A stretch of 64,000 bases of DNA from Mycobacterium vicinigordonae. Lineage in GTDB: Bacteria > Actinomycetota > Actinomycetes > Mycobacteriales > Mycobacteriaceae. Shown here piece by piece: positions 46,941-56,263 of this stretch. The stretch covers positions 1,116,001-1,180,000 of the forward strand of contig NZ_CP059165.1 in NCBI RefSeq assembly GCF_013466425.1, written 5' to 3'. The notes under the pieces are model-generated. The model was not told the origin of the DNA. It made no database searches and saw only the letters and a list, made by a program, of their open reading frames with translations. Positions within the stretch are counted from its first letter, which is position 1; every line of letters starts with the position of its first letter. Both the position numbers and the translations under genes were made by a program.

Positions 46941-46954
46941 TAGAACACGTTTCA
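46941..46954 (+). promoter_or_regulatory. KstR-box-like motif upstream of the mycofactocin-type SDR gene
   Basis: TAGAACACGTTTCA (46941-46954) fits the published KstR consensus TNNAACNNGTTNNA at every fixed position. It ends 39 bases before the GTG of the SDR gene, the right place for repression. KstR is the cholesterol-catabolism repressor relieved by a 3-oxo-sterol-CoA. Binding here is inferred. Confidence 0.55.
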
Positions 46955-46972
46955 ATTCCGCTGCTAGCCTGA

Positions 46973-47812
<840 letters not shown>

Positions 47813-47837
47813 CCGGCCATCGTGGTATGAACACCAC

Positions 47838-49004
47838 GTGACCAACGGAATCGTGATCGTCGGCGGTGGGCTCGCCGCTGCTCGGACCGCCGAGCAGCTG
47901 CGCCGCGCCGAATACGACGGCCCCATCACCATCGTCAGCGACGAGGTACACCTGCCATACGACCGGCCTCCGCTGTCCAAGGAGGTGCTGCGCAGCGAGG
48001 TCGACGACACCGCACTCAAGCCGCGCGAGTGGTATGACGAGAAAAACATCACCCTGCGTCTCGGTTCGGCGGCTACCGAGTTGGACACCGCGGCAAAGAC
48101 TTTGACGCTGGCCGACGGATCCACGCTTGGCTACGACGAACTCGTCATCGCGACGGGGTTGGTGCCGCGCCGCATCCCGAGCTTTCCCGACCTGGACGGC
48201 ATCCGGGTGCTGCGGTCGTTCGACGAGTGCGTGGCGCTGCGCACCCACGCGGCCTCGGCGAAGAAGGCAGTGGTGATCGGGGCCGGCTTCATCGGCTGCG
48301 AGGTGGCCGCCAGCCTGCGCGGCTTGGGCGTGGAAGTGGCACTGGTTGAGCCGCAACCGACCCCGCTGGCCTCGGTGCTGGGCGAACAGATCGGCGCGTT
48401 GGTGACGCGGCTGCACCGCGACGAGGGGGTTGACGTGCGCACCGGAGTGGGGGTTGCCGAGGTACGCGGCGACGGGCACGTCGAGCAGGTGGTGCTCAGC
48501 GACGGTACCGAGCTGCCGGCCGACCTGGTGGTGGTCGGCATCGGGTCGCACCCTGCGACCGGATGGCTCGACGGCAGCGGCATCGAAGTCGACAACGGTG
48601 TCGTCTGCGACGAGGCCGGCCGTACCAGTGCGCCCAACGTGTGGGCGCTCGGGGACGTCGCCTCATGGCGTGATGCGACGGGACACCAATCGCGCGTGGA
48701 ACATTGGAGCAACGTCGCCGACCAGGCCAGGGTCGTGGTGCCGGCGCTGCTGGGCCATGAAGTGCCGTCGGTGGTGGTTGTCCCGTATTTCTGGAGCGAC
48801 CAGTACGACGTCAAGATCCAGTGTCTGGGCGAGCCGGAAGCCGACGACATCGTGCACATCATCGAGGATGACGGCCGCAAGTTCTTGGCGTACTACGAGC
48901 GCGACGGAGTGCTGGTGGGTGTGGTCGGCGGCGGGCTGCCGGGCAAGGTGATGAAGGTGCGCGCCAAGATCGCCGCCGCAACACCTATCGGTGAAATGCT
49001 TTAG
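47838..49004 (+). CDS. Ferredoxin reductase-type FAD/NAD(P)-dependent oxidoreductase
   Basis: A 388-residue putidaredoxin/rubredoxin reductase-type flavoprotein, syntenic with Rv0688. The FAD-binding motif is VIVGGGLAAARTAEQLR at the N-terminus. The NAD(P)-binding motif VVIGAGFIGCEVAASLRGLG is at about 147-166, the second FAD motif is VWALGDVASW, and a C-terminal reductase domain follows (WSDQYDVKIQCLG). The GTG at 47838 is 25 bases after the SDR stop, so the two are probably one operon; electrons may pass to a ferredoxin and P450 elsewhere. A partner ferredoxin gene is not visible. Confidence 0.88.
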   Translation: MTNGIVIVGGGLAAARTAEQLRRAEYDGPITIVSDEVHLPYDRPPLSKEVLRSEVDDTALKPREWYDEKNITLRLGSAATELDTAAKTLTLADGSTLGYDELVIATGLVPRRIPSFPDLDGIRVLRSFDECVALRTHAASAKKAVVIGAGFIGCEVAASLRGLGVEVALVEPQPTPLASVLGEQIGALVTRLHRDEGVDVRTGVGVAEVRGDGHVEQVVLSDGTELPADLVVVGIGSHPATGWLDGSGIEVDNGVVCDEAGRTSAPNVWALGDVASWRDATGHQSRVEHWSNVADQARVVVPALLGHEVPSVVVVPYFWSDQYDVKIQCLGEPEADDIVHIIEDDGRKFLAYYERDGVLVGVVGGGLPGKVMKVRAKIAAATPIGEML

Positions 49005-49007
49005 AAC

Positions 49008-50243
49008 CTAAAACTGACCCAGGTAGAACCGCGACCCCTGGTCGTCGGTGCATTCGGCGGACAGACCATACGGTTGTTGGGACGGCTCGGCCAGCACCGT
49101 GCCACCTGCGTCGCGGACCCGCGCGACCGCGGCGTCGATGTCGGTCACCGTCCACATCGGTACGACAGCCGGGCGCCCGCTGCCGCCCGCAGCGCCCGAC
49201 ATCGGGTGCGCATCGCGCACCGCCCAGCCATCGGCGACTCGGCCGGGCTCAAAGGTCCAGCCCAGCACGCGGCTGTAGAAGTCGCGGAACGCCGCGGCAT
49301 CCGCCACCTCGTAGGTGACATACGAGACTTCGCCGGGTCCAGAGCCGTTGAGCGCCGGGCGTTTCCGGCCTGGGGCCGCCTGGAAGACGGCGAACGCCAT
49401 ACCTTGAGGATCCGTCGCGTCCAAGATGTCGCCGTGTTCGGTTTGCCGCACCTCACCGACGCTGCCGCCGGCTTCGACGATGGCCGCTTGGGCGGCCCTG
49501 AGGTCGGTGACCGCATAGCAGCAGAACAGGGTCGGCGTGCCGGGGCTGGCCGAAATGCCGGTGGGCATGTCGGTGCTGGTCACCAGATGCGACGTCGGGT
49601 CGTAGCTCCAACCCAGGACTTTCCCGTAGAACGCGGCCGCGCGGTCGGCGTCGGGAACCCACACCGAGACGTACCCGACGTCTCCGTGCTGGATCGGTGC
49701 GCCCATCGGACCGCTGAACATCCAGCGGTGACCGAACGGGTCGATGATGGTTGCGTTGAGCGAGCCGTACCCTTCGTAGATCTCACGCTCGACCGTGGCA
49801 CCTTTTTCGCGAGCCCGCTGCAACGACGTATCGGTGTCTGCGACATGCAGCATCAGGCTCACCGAAACCGATTCCGGTACCGGAGATTTCAGTCCCATCT
49901 CGGGAAACTCGTCGGCCAGATAGAAAACACCGGGTCCGATTTCGAGCTCGGCGTGGCCGATCCGGCCGTCGTCCATCACGATCGGTTCGCCGCTCAATGC
50001 CGCACCGAAAGCTTCGGTGTACCAGGCGATTGCGGCGCGCGCATCGGCTACCGCCAAGTAGGGCAGTGCCGCCGGACGGGGCGCTGTCGTGGCTGTGGTC
50101 AGTGTCTCAGCAGTCATGAGAATTCCTTCGGGTAGCGATAATGCGGACTCCAGCCGTCGACGCAGGCGCGCGGCGAAGGCCGGATCGGGTTGCACCGGAA
50201 GGTCATCGGTGTGCAGCACGTGCAGCGGGTCGTGTTGACTCAT
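49008..50243 (-). CDS. Triple VOC (glyoxalase/bleomycin-resistance) domain protein
   Basis: A 411-residue protein with three VOC-fold domains: about 58-178 (LPYLAVADARAAIAWYTEAF), 188-300 (VGYVSVWVPDADRAAAFYGK) and 308-411 (VSYVTYEVADAAAFRDFYSR). They are preceded by a 43-residue N-terminal part (MSQHDPLHVLHTDDLPVQPD then FAARLRRRLESAL) that resembles a short anti-sigma-like peptide. The ATG at 50243 overlaps the upstream sigma-factor stop (ATGA), so the two are made together. Substrate and metal are unknown. H37Rv has a different small gene (Rv0689c) at this place. Confidence 0.82.
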   Translation of the reverse strand: MSQHDPLHVLHTDDLPVQPDPAFAARLRRRLESALSLPEGILMTAETLTTATTAPRPAALPYLAVADARAAIAWYTEAFGAALSGEPIVMDDGRIGHAELEIGPGVFYLADEFPEMGLKSPVPESVSVSLMLHVADTDTSLQRAREKGATVEREIYEGYGSLNATIIDPFGHRWMFSGPMGAPIQHGDVGYVSVWVPDADRAAAFYGKVLGWSYDPTSHLVTSTDMPTGISASPGTPTLFCCYAVTDLRAAQAAIVEAGGSVGEVRQTEHGDILDATDPQGMAFAVFQAAPGRKRPALNGSGPGEVSYVTYEVADAAAFRDFYSRVLGWTFEPGRVADGWAVRDAHPMSGAAGGSGRPAVVPMWTVTDIDAAVARVRDAGGTVLAEPSQQPYGLSAECTDDQGSRFYLGQF

Positions 50244-50758
50244 GACGTGCCCCCTTCCGGATATTCTTTCCTAAACGCCCTTTTGGCGCGGACCAGCAGC
50301 GCCTCGGTCGCGTGCACTGTGCGGCCGAGCAGTTCGGCGCATTCCCCGACGGTGCAGTCGTCCATGTAACGCAGCACCAGCACCGCGCGGTGTGGCTCGC
50401 TGAGCCGGTTCAGCACGCTCTCGGCGACCAGTCGGTCCAGCTCGGCGTCCCAGTCGTCGTCCGCCCCGGCGGGCTCGGGCGGATCGGCGACCAAGACAAA
50501 GTCACGGCGACGCCGGTAATGGTCGGCCAGCTTGTGCCGCGCCACGCCGATCAGCCAGGGCATCGCGATCGTCGGCGGATCCTTGCGAGTGCGGGCGGCC
50601 TGCATCGCTGCCAGGAACGTCTCCGAGGTCAGGTCCTCCGCGATCCCACGATCGCCGCAGCGCCGCACGAAGTAGCCGTACACCACCGGTAGCGACTCGT
50701 CGTAGAGCGCCAACAGCGCGCGGGCAGCGTCGCCTTGGCGGTCCGATTGGGCGCTCAC
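50240..50758 (-). CDS. ECF RNA polymerase sigma factor (VOC-linked)
   Basis: A 172-residue ECF sigma factor. Region 2 contains GIAEDLTSETFLAAMQAART and PWLIGVARHKLADHYRRRR, and region 4 has LSEPHRAVLVLRYMDDCTVG and ECAELLGRTVHATEALLVRA. There is no extra C-terminal domain. GTG start 50758. Its message continues into the triple-VOC gene with a four-base overlap. The promoter region has TGTCGG and CGAC (50794-50768), spaced like an ECF promoter, so autoregulation is likely. No separate anti-sigma gene is visible; the VOC protein's N-terminal tail is a candidate for that role. Confidence 0.85.
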   Translation of the reverse strand: MSAQSDRQGDAARALLALYDESLPVVYGYFVRRCGDRGIAEDLTSETFLAAMQAARTRKDPPTIAMPWLIGVARHKLADHYRRRRDFVLVADPPEPAGADDDWDAELDRLVAESVLNRLSEPHRAVLVLRYMDDCTVGECAELLGRTVHATEALLVRAKRAFRKEYPEGGTS

Positions 50759-50767
50759 ATACTTATC

Positions 50768-50794
50768 GTCGCGTCGGCGACCCGAAATCCGACA
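50768..50794 (-). promoter_or_regulatory. Predicted ECF-type promoter of the sigma-VOC operon
   Basis: On the minus strand TGTCGG (50794-50789) is followed after 17 bases by CGAC (50771-50768). The start would fall only a few bases before the GTG at 50758, so the mRNA may be nearly leaderless. A T-rich run lies just upstream (50804-50813 region). Confidence 0.4.
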
Positions 50795-50813
50795 CCCACA
50801 TCGAAAAAAATTC

Positions 50814-51872
50814 TTACCGCCAATGCACCGGCGGCCCGTGTGCGTGGCATTCGGCCCGTACCCGGTTGCCGCCGCGCGGCCAACTCGCCACGCGCACCAA
50901 AAACTTCAGCGGCGCACCAGGGCCGTCGCGGGCGGGCTCCATGGTCAGGTGCGCGAACGGGCAGCGGGTAGTGGCTTGATCGGCCAGCGCAGCGACGGCC
51001 TCTCGGATCACTGCCTGTTCCTCGGCGGGCAAATATTGCCACGTGATCGAATGCCAGAGCACGGTCAGCGCTCCGTCGGCCAGGCTCAACGCGGACACCG
51101 CGGCACCGGCCGTTCGACGCTCCAACTGCGCGGGCACCTCGCGCGCGACCTCGATCGCCCCGCGCAGTCGCCGCAGCCGCGCGTCCTGGTCGGGCCAGAC
51201 ATAGCTCAACACGGTCAGTTCGCCGTCGGTGCCGGTGACGTCCAGCGGCGAGATGTCGAACCCCCGTCGTTCGACGATCCGCGCCTCGCCGGCCGGGGGC
51301 AGGTCGCCGTGCCAGGCGTCCTCGATTACCACCGGTGAGTCCGACGGTCCCCAGCGGCCACCGGCGAATCGGTACTGGTAATGGTCGGCGCGCAGATTCA
51401 AGCCGGCGCTACACCCAATCTCGAAAAGCCTTATCGGCAAGGCGAATTCCCTTGCCAAGGACAACAAGCCGCCGATCAACGCGGCCGAGCGCCCCACCTC
51501 GTTGGTCTGCGGCGGTTGGTCCAGCGCGGCGCGCAGCGCGCTGGTGTTTTCGGCCGCCACCCGCGCAATGTCGGGCCACGCGCTCTCGGCGTCCCAGCTG
51601 CCTCCGGTGCTGGGGTACCAGCGGCGCAGGACGGCGGCCCGCCCGTCGAGCACCATCCGGTGCAGGCCGCCGAGCAAGCGCAACGGCACCGCGTGGCGTG
51701 ACGGTGCGTCCTGATAGTCGGCCAGGATGCCCGCGAAGTCGCCACCGGCCTCGACGTTGGTGGCGATCCGCTCGAAGAGATCGCCGTACATCGACGAACC
51801 CGAGTCCGCGCAGAAGCGGCCCTGCGCGCGCAGGGTATGCGCCAGGTGCGCGGTGGGTTGCCGGTCGTTCAC
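50814..51872 (-). CDS. DUF2332 family protein
   Basis: A 352-residue DUF2332 protein, syntenic with Rv0690c. Conserved segments: [20 protein letters not shown] (about 147-166), which resembles a methyltransferase SAM-binding loop, [25 protein letters not shown] and [12 protein letters not shown]. It is probably a Rossmann-fold methyltransferase relative, but the catalytic function is unknown. The GTG start at 51872 overlaps the mftR stop (GTGA), so it is translated with mftR and will share its autoregulation. A role in mycofactocin biology is suggested by context only. Confidence 0.85.
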   Translation of the reverse strand: MNDRQPTAHLAHTLRAQGRFCADSGSSMYGDLFERIATNVEAGGDFAGILADYQDAPSRHAVPLRLLGGLHRMVLDGRAAVLRRWYPSTGGSWDAESAWPDIARVAAENTSALRAALDQPPQTNEVGRSAALIGGLLSLAREFALPIRLFEIGCSAGLNLRADHYQYRFAGGRWGPSDSPVVIEDAWHGDLPPAGEARIVERRGFDISPLDVTGTDGELTVLSYVWPDQDARLRRLRGAIEVAREVPAQLERRTAGAAVSALSLADGALTVLWHSITWQYLPAEEQAVIREAVAALADQATTRCPFAHLTMEPARDGPGAPLKFLVRVASWPRGGNRVRAECHAHGPPVHWR

Positions 51873-52462
51873 CCGAGCCCGTCCAGGGCGGTGCCGACCA
51901 CGTCGAAGGCGTTGCCGAGTGCGGCGGGCAACGGGACCGATTCGTCGCTCAGCCAGAATTCGTAGGCGCTCAGCGCGACGCCGAGCATCGTCCAGGCCAC
52001 GGTCTGGGGCAGCAGGTCGGTGGCTTTGGAGTTCGTTCGGTGCGCGACGAACCCCGCGATCACCTCGCGCCAGCCGGCGTACATGGTCATCGAATAGGCT
52101 TGCAGCTCAGCGGTTTCCAGTATTACGCGCATTCGCTGCCGATGCCTCGCGGTTTCGCATTCGTCGAAGGTGTTGAAAGCCAGCAGCGCCGCGCGCAGTG
52201 CCTCGCGCAACGGGATGCACGGGTCGACGGTGGCGAGCAGGTCCTGCAGCTGACTGAGGTAGCTGTCGAACTCGCCCCATGGGATCGCGTTCTTGGACGC
52301 GTAGTACCGAAACAACGTTCGCCGCGAGATGCCGGCGGCGTGCGCGACGTCGTCGACGCTGACCTCCGCGAAACCGCGGGCTGCGAATAGGTCGATGGCG
52401 ACGTCGGCGATGTGCAGCGGCGTCGTCGAGCGGCGCCGGCCGAGCCGCGACTCGGGCAACAT
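51869..52462 (-). CDS. mftR: MftR, TetR-family repressor of the mycofactocin operon
   Basis: MftR represses the mft genes and in M. smegmatis is reported to release DNA on binding long-chain acyl-CoA. I start at ATG 52462 ([20 protein letters not shown], 197 residues), which matches the H37Rv N-terminus I recall; in-frame ATGs farther upstream would add a tail reaching the operator. The helix-turn-helix lies at about 25-55 ([20 protein letters not shown], then [11 protein letters not shown]). The C-terminal domain contains [19 protein letters not shown]. It diverges from mftA, and DUF2332 follows with a four-base overlap. Confidence 0.92.
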   Translation of the reverse strand: MLPESRLGRRRSTTPLHIADVAIDLFAARGFAEVSVDDVAHAAGISRRTLFRYYASKNAIPWGEFDSYLSQLQDLLATVDPCIPLREALRAALLAFNTFDECETARHRQRMRVILETAELQAYSMTMYAGWREVIAGFVAHRTNSKATDLLPQTVAWTMLGVALSAYEFWLSDESVPLPAALGNAFDVVGTALDGLG

Positions 52463-52510
52463 CAGTACCCGCCCTTCCATTACGGCACTCGATGCCATAT
52501 TCTGGCCACG

Positions 52511-52534
52511 ATTGTGACCACAACCACTCACAAT
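52511..52534. promoter_or_regulatory. Candidate MftR operator
   Basis: ATTGTGA (52511-52517) and TCACAAT (52528-52534) are a perfect seven-base inverted repeat with a ten-base spacer (CCACAACCAC). It sits 44 bases before the mftA ATG and 48 bases before the mftR ATG, well placed to repress both. Confidence 0.6.
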
Positions 52535-52578
52535 TGTCCATCCCTAGTGTTCTAACCCCGCGGAGAAAGGCAAGCGAT

Positions 52579-52668
52579 ATGGACAACGAGAACCAGGCCG
52601 AGACCGAACTCGTCACCGAGACCCTGGTCGAAGAGGTCTCCATCGACGGCATGTGCGGGGTCTACTGA
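52579..52668 (+). CDS. mftA: MftA, mycofactocin precursor peptide
   Basis: A 29-residue ribosomal precursor ([20 protein letters not shown] followed by SIDGMCGVY). The C-terminal IDGMCGVY is the invariant MftA ending: MftC oxidatively decarboxylates the last Tyr and links it to Val28, and MftE then frees the Val-Tyr-derived AHDP core. The Glu-rich leader is the part bound by MftB. ATG 52579 is preceded by GGAGAAAGG with about eight bases of spacing; TGA is at 52666-52668. It is short enough to be missed by length-filtered gene finding. Confidence 0.95.
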   Translation: MDNENQAETELVTETLVEEVSIDGMCGVY

Positions 52669-52670
52669 CC

Positions 52671-52982
52671 GTGCCTGCGTCCGCGCGGACGGGGCGGCTC
52701 GACGCCAGGGAGTTCGACCCCGACCGCGGCTGGCGCCTGCACCCACAGGTGGCTGTTCGACCGGAACCATTCGGTGCGCTGCTGTATCACTTCGGCACCC
52801 GAAAGTTGTCGTTCCTGAAGAACCGCACCATCCTGACGGTGGTGGAGTCGCTGGCCGACCACCTCGACGCCCGGTCCGCCTGCCGCGCCGCCGGAATCCA
52901 CGATCACGAGCAGGCGCCTTATTTGCACGCACTGGGCGTGTTGGCCCGCTCCAACATGCTGGTACCAGGAGAGACTCAATGA
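52671..52982 (+). CDS. mftB: MftB, mycofactocin precursor-binding chaperone
   Basis: MftB is a RiPP-recognition (RRE, PqqD-like) protein that binds the MftA leader and presents it to MftC. From GTG 52671 the product has 103 residues. It shows FDPDRGWRLHPQVAVRPEPF, GALLYHFGTRKLSFLKNRTI and a helical C-terminus (APYLHALGVLARSNMLVPGE). It starts two bases after the mftA stop, and its TGA overlaps the mftC ATG. Confidence 0.92.
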   Translation: MPASARTGRLDAREFDPDRGWRLHPQVAVRPEPFGALLYHFGTRKLSFLKNRTILTVVESLADHLDARSACRAAGIHDHEQAPYLHALGVLARSNMLVPGETQ

Positions 52983-54169
52983 CGACAGCCGCCGTCCCAT
53001 CGTTGATCGAGCAGTTCGAGCACGGGCTCGACGCGCCGATCTGTTTGACCTGGGAGCTGACCTACGCCTGCAACCTGGCTTGTGTGCACTGCCTGTCGTC
53101 GTCGGGCAAACGCGATCCGCGTGAGCTGTCCACCCGCCAGTGCAAGGACATCATCGACGAGCTGGAACGCATGCAGGTGTTCTACGTGAACATCGGTGGC
53201 GGCGAACCGACTGTGCGCCCGGATTTTTGGGAGTTGGTGGACTACGCCACCGAACACCACGTCGGGGTGAAGTTCTCCACCAACGGGGTGCGGATCACGC
53301 CCGAGGTGGCCGCGCGGCTGGCCGCCAGCGACTACGTCGACGTCCAGATCTCCTTGGACGGTGCGACCGCCGAGGTCAACGACGCGGTGCGTGGCGAGGG
53401 ATCGTTCGCCATGGCGTGCCGGGCCTTGGAGAACCTTGCCGCGGCGGGCTTCAAAGACGCGAAGATCTCAGTGGTGGTCACTCGGCACAATGTCGGACAG
53501 CTTGACGAATTCGCCGCTCTGGCAAGCCGGTACGGTGCCACACTGCGCATCACCCGGCTGCGGCCCTCGGGGCGCGGCGCCGATGTCTGGGAGGAGCTGC
53601 ACCCCACCGCCGACCAGCAGGTGCAGTTGTACGACTGGCTGGTGGCCAAGGGCGAACGGGTGCTCACCGGCGACTCGTTCTTCCACCTGGCACCGCTGGG
53701 TCAGTCCGGCGCGCTGGCCGGGCTGAACATGTGCGGCGCGGGCCGGGTGGTCTGTCTGATCGACCCGGTGGGCGACGTCTACGCCTGCCCGTTCGCCATC
53801 CACGACCGCTTCCTGGCCGGCAACATATTGTCCGACAACGGCTTTGGCACTGGCTTTCAGAATGTCTGGAAGCACGCGCCACTTTTCCGGGAGTTGCGTG
53901 AGCCGCAGTCAGCGGGCGCGTGTGGTAGCTGCGGGCATTACGACAGCTGCCGTGGCGGGTGCATGGCGGCGAAGTTCTTCACCGGCCTACCGCTGGACGG
54001 TCCGGACCCCGAGTGCGTCCAAGGCTACGGCGCGCCGGCACTGGCGGCCGAACGCGAGACACCGCGCCCCCGCGTCGACCACTCTCGTGGCCGGCGGCTT
54101 GGCGCGCCGGTGCCGCTCACCCTCTCCATGAGGCCGCCGACTCGCCTGTGCAACGAAAGTCCCGTGTAG
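52979..54169 (+). CDS. mftC: MftC, radical SAM/SPASM mycofactocin maturase
   Basis: MftC is the radical SAM enzyme that decarboxylates the MftA C-terminal Tyr and forms the Val-Tyr carbon-carbon bond. The 396-residue product has the radical SAM triad Cys31, Cys35, Cys38 (TYACNLACVHCLS), followed by GGGEP. The C-terminal SPASM region holds auxiliary cluster Cys (MCGAGRVVC, VYACPFA, ACGSCGHYDSCRGGCMAAKF, PECVQG). ATG 52979 overlaps the mftB stop (ATGA). The last 30 residues are a Pro/Arg-rich tail without known motif. Confidence 0.95.
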   Translation: MTTAAVPSLIEQFEHGLDAPICLTWELTYACNLACVHCLSSSGKRDPRELSTRQCKDIIDELERMQVFYVNIGGGEPTVRPDFWELVDYATEHHVGVKFSTNGVRITPEVAARLAASDYVDVQISLDGATAEVNDAVRGEGSFAMACRALENLAAAGFKDAKISVVVTRHNVGQLDEFAALASRYGATLRITRLRPSGRGADVWEELHPTADQQVQLYDWLVAKGERVLTGDSFFHLAPLGQSGALAGLNMCGAGRVVCLIDPVGDVYACPFAIHDRFLAGNILSDNGFGTGFQNVWKHAPLFRELREPQSAGACGSCGHYDSCRGGCMAAKFFTGLPLDGPDPECVQGYGAPALAAERETPRPRVDHSRGRRLGAPVPLTLSMRPPTRLCNESPV

Positions 54170-54171
54170 CC

Positions 54172-55347
54172 ATGGCGGACCAATGGTTTGAAACCATCGC
54201 TATCGCCCAGCAACGCGCCAAGCGGCGCCTGCCGAAATCGGTCTATTCATCTCTAATCTCCGCCAGTGAAAAAGGCGTGACGGTCGCCGACAATGTGGCG
54301 GCATTCAGCGAACTGGGTTTCGCGCCGCATGTCGTAGGGGCGAGCGAAAAGCGGGACCTTTCGACCACCGTTATGGGACAGGACATCTCGCTGCCGGTGA
54401 TGATCTCGCCTACCGGCGTGCAGGCGGTCGACCCGGACGGCGAGGTGGCCGTCGCGCGGGGTGCTGCCGCCCGCGGCACTGCAATGGGATTATCGTCGTT
54501 CGCCAGCAAGCCGATCGAAGAGGTGATCGCCGCCAACCCGAAGATCTTCTTCCAGATCTACTGGCTGGGCAGCCGGGACTCGATCGCCGAGCGGGTGGAG
54601 CGGGCCCGCCAGGCCGGTGCGGTTGGCCTGATCGTCACCACCGACTGGTCGTTCTCGCACGGGCGCGACTGGGGCAGCCCCAAGATTCCCGAGCAGATGA
54701 ACCTGCGGACCACGTTGCGGATGTCGCCCGAGGCGATCTTCAAGCCGCGATGGTTGTGGAAGTTCGGCAAGACGTTGCGACCCCCGGACTTGCGCGTACC
54801 CAACCAGGGCCGCCGCGGCGAACCGGGACCCACGTTCTTCGAGGCCTACGGCGAGTGGATGGCCACACCGCCGCCGACCTGGGAGGACATTGCCTGGCTG
54901 CGGGAGCTGTGGGGCGGCCCGTTCATGCTCAAGGGTGTGATGCGCGTTGACGACGCGAAAAGGGCAGTCGATGCTGGTGTTTCGGCTATCTCGGTGTCTA
55001 ACCACGGCGGCAACAACCTGGACGGTACGCCGGCATCCATCCGTGCCCTGCCGGCCGTGGCTGCCGCCGTCGGCGATCAGGTTGAGGTGCTGTTCGACGG
55101 CGGCATCCGGCGCGGCAGTGACGTCGTCAAGGCGGTGGCGCTCGGGGCGCGTGCGGTAATGATCGGGCGTGCCTACCTGTGGGGGCTGGCCGCGGCCGGC
55201 CAGCCCGGCGTCGAGAACGTGTTGGACATCCTGCGCGGCGGTATCGACTCGGCGCTGATGGGTCTGGGGCACTCCTCCATCCACGATCTCAAAGCGGACG
55301 ACATCCTTATCCCGGATGGCTTCACCCGGGCACTGGGGGTCGGCTGA
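54172..55347 (+). CDS. mftD: MftD, FMN-dependent AHDP-oxidising enzyme
   Basis: MftD belongs to the FMN-dependent alpha-hydroxy-acid dehydrogenase family (called lldD1 in H37Rv). It oxidatively deaminates AHDP to premycofactocin, the redox-active dicarbonyl form. The 391-residue TIM-barrel protein has MISPTGVQAVDPDGEVAVAR, FQIYWLGSRD, the catalytic His278 in SVSNHGGNNLDGTPAS, and the FMN-binding segments LFDGGIRRGSD and ALGARAVMIGRAYLWG. ATG 54172 is two bases after the mftC stop; a longer in-frame reading upstream overlaps mftC and is not the start. A 211-base gap follows. Confidence 0.94.
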   Translation: MADQWFETIAIAQQRAKRRLPKSVYSSLISASEKGVTVADNVAAFSELGFAPHVVGASEKRDLSTTVMGQDISLPVMISPTGVQAVDPDGEVAVARGAAARGTAMGLSSFASKPIEEVIAANPKIFFQIYWLGSRDSIAERVERARQAGAVGLIVTTDWSFSHGRDWGSPKIPEQMNLRTTLRMSPEAIFKPRWLWKFGKTLRPPDLRVPNQGRRGEPGPTFFEAYGEWMATPPPTWEDIAWLRELWGGPFMLKGVMRVDDAKRAVDAGVSAISVSNHGGNNLDGTPASIRALPAVAAAVGDQVEVLFDGGIRRGSDVVKAVALGARAVMIGRAYLWGLAAAGQPGVENVLDILRGGIDSALMGLGHSSIHDLKADDILIPDGFTRALGVG

Positions 55348-55482
55348 GCGCGTCGCGCATCGGCGGCGCGTCCCTTTACCACAGACGGCACCACCCCGAA
55401 AGAGGCGTGAATGTCGTCGCTCAAAAAACTGGTACTGGCGTGGCAGTCGTGGCGAACGAGCACTGAATTTTCTCTGCCAATG

Positions 55483-55511
55483 TTGGGGGCGGAAAAAAAT
55501 TTGGATAGATA
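55483..55511 (+). promoter_or_regulatory. Possible internal promoter before mftE
   Basis: TTGGGG (55483-55488) and TAGATA (55506-55511) are separated by 17 bases within an A/T-rich patch (GGAAAAAAATTTGGATAG). The predicted start is about 55518, roughly 40 bases before mftE. The 211-base mftD-mftE gap is the only large break in the mft cluster. Confidence 0.4.
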
Positions 55512-55558
55512 GGGCAACAATTGGTGCACGCCAGGTTAATTCGTCTTACCATCGGCGG

Positions 55559-56263
55559 GTGCCAATGCTCGGCGAACTGGGGAGTGCGACGTCGAGTCAA
55601 CTATCGGTATCCACCCCGTCGTCAATATTGATTCCGTTGGGTTCCACCGAACAGCATGGCCCGCACCTGCCGCTGGACACCGACACCCGAATCGCGACCG
55701 CGGTCGCGAGCGCCATAGGCGCGCGCCTCGAGTGGCCGGTGGCGCCCGCGATCAGCTACGGCGCAAGCGGCGAGCACCAGGGTTTCGCCGGAACGATCTC
55801 GATCGGAACCGAGGCCCTGTCCACCCTGCTGGTCGAGTACGGGCGCTCAGCCACCTGCTGGGCGCAGCGCCTGGTATTCGTCAACGGGCACGGGGGTAAC
55901 GTGTCCGCCCTGGCTCAAGCCGTCGGCCTGCTGCGATCCGAGGGCCGCGATGCCGGCTGGTGCCCGTGCGCGGTACCTGGCGGCGATGCGCACGCCGGTC
56001 ACACCGAAACATCGGTGTTGCTGCATATCTCACCGAATGTGGTCCGTACCGATCGGATGCGGGCGGGCAACGACGCGCCACTGCGCGAGTTGCTCCCCTC
56101 GTTGCGCCGGGGCGGGGTGGCGGCAGTGAGCGGCATCGGCGTTCTGGGGGACCCAACCACCGCCACCGCGGCGCAGGGAAGGCGGATCTTTGCTGAGATG
56201 GTCGACGGCGGTGCCCGTCGCATCGCCCGGTGGCTGCCCGGATCCGACGGAATGTTGACATGA
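55559..56263 (+). CDS. mftE: MftE, creatininase-family peptidase
   Basis: MftE is a creatininase-type metallopeptidase that cuts modified MftA to release the AHDP core. I start at GTG 55559 ([14 protein letters not shown], 234 residues); ATG 55565 is only two codons in and equally possible. Metal-site motifs: [25 protein letters not shown] and [15 protein letters not shown]. It is slightly shorter than the 251 residues I recall in H37Rv; its N-terminus there (NSSYHRRVP) is found upstream in this frame, but no usual start codon precedes it. The mftF ATG overlaps its TGA. Confidence 0.92.
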   Translation: MPMLGELGSATSSQLSVSTPSSILIPLGSTEQHGPHLPLDTDTRIATAVASAIGARLEWPVAPAISYGASGEHQGFAGTISIGTEALSTLLVEYGRSATCWAQRLVFVNGHGGNVSALAQAVGLLRSEGRDAGWCPCAVPGGDAHAGHTETSVLLHISPNVVRTDRMRAGNDAPLRELLPSLRRGGVAAVSGIGVLGDPTTATAAQGRRIFAEMVDGGARRIARWLPGSDGMLT

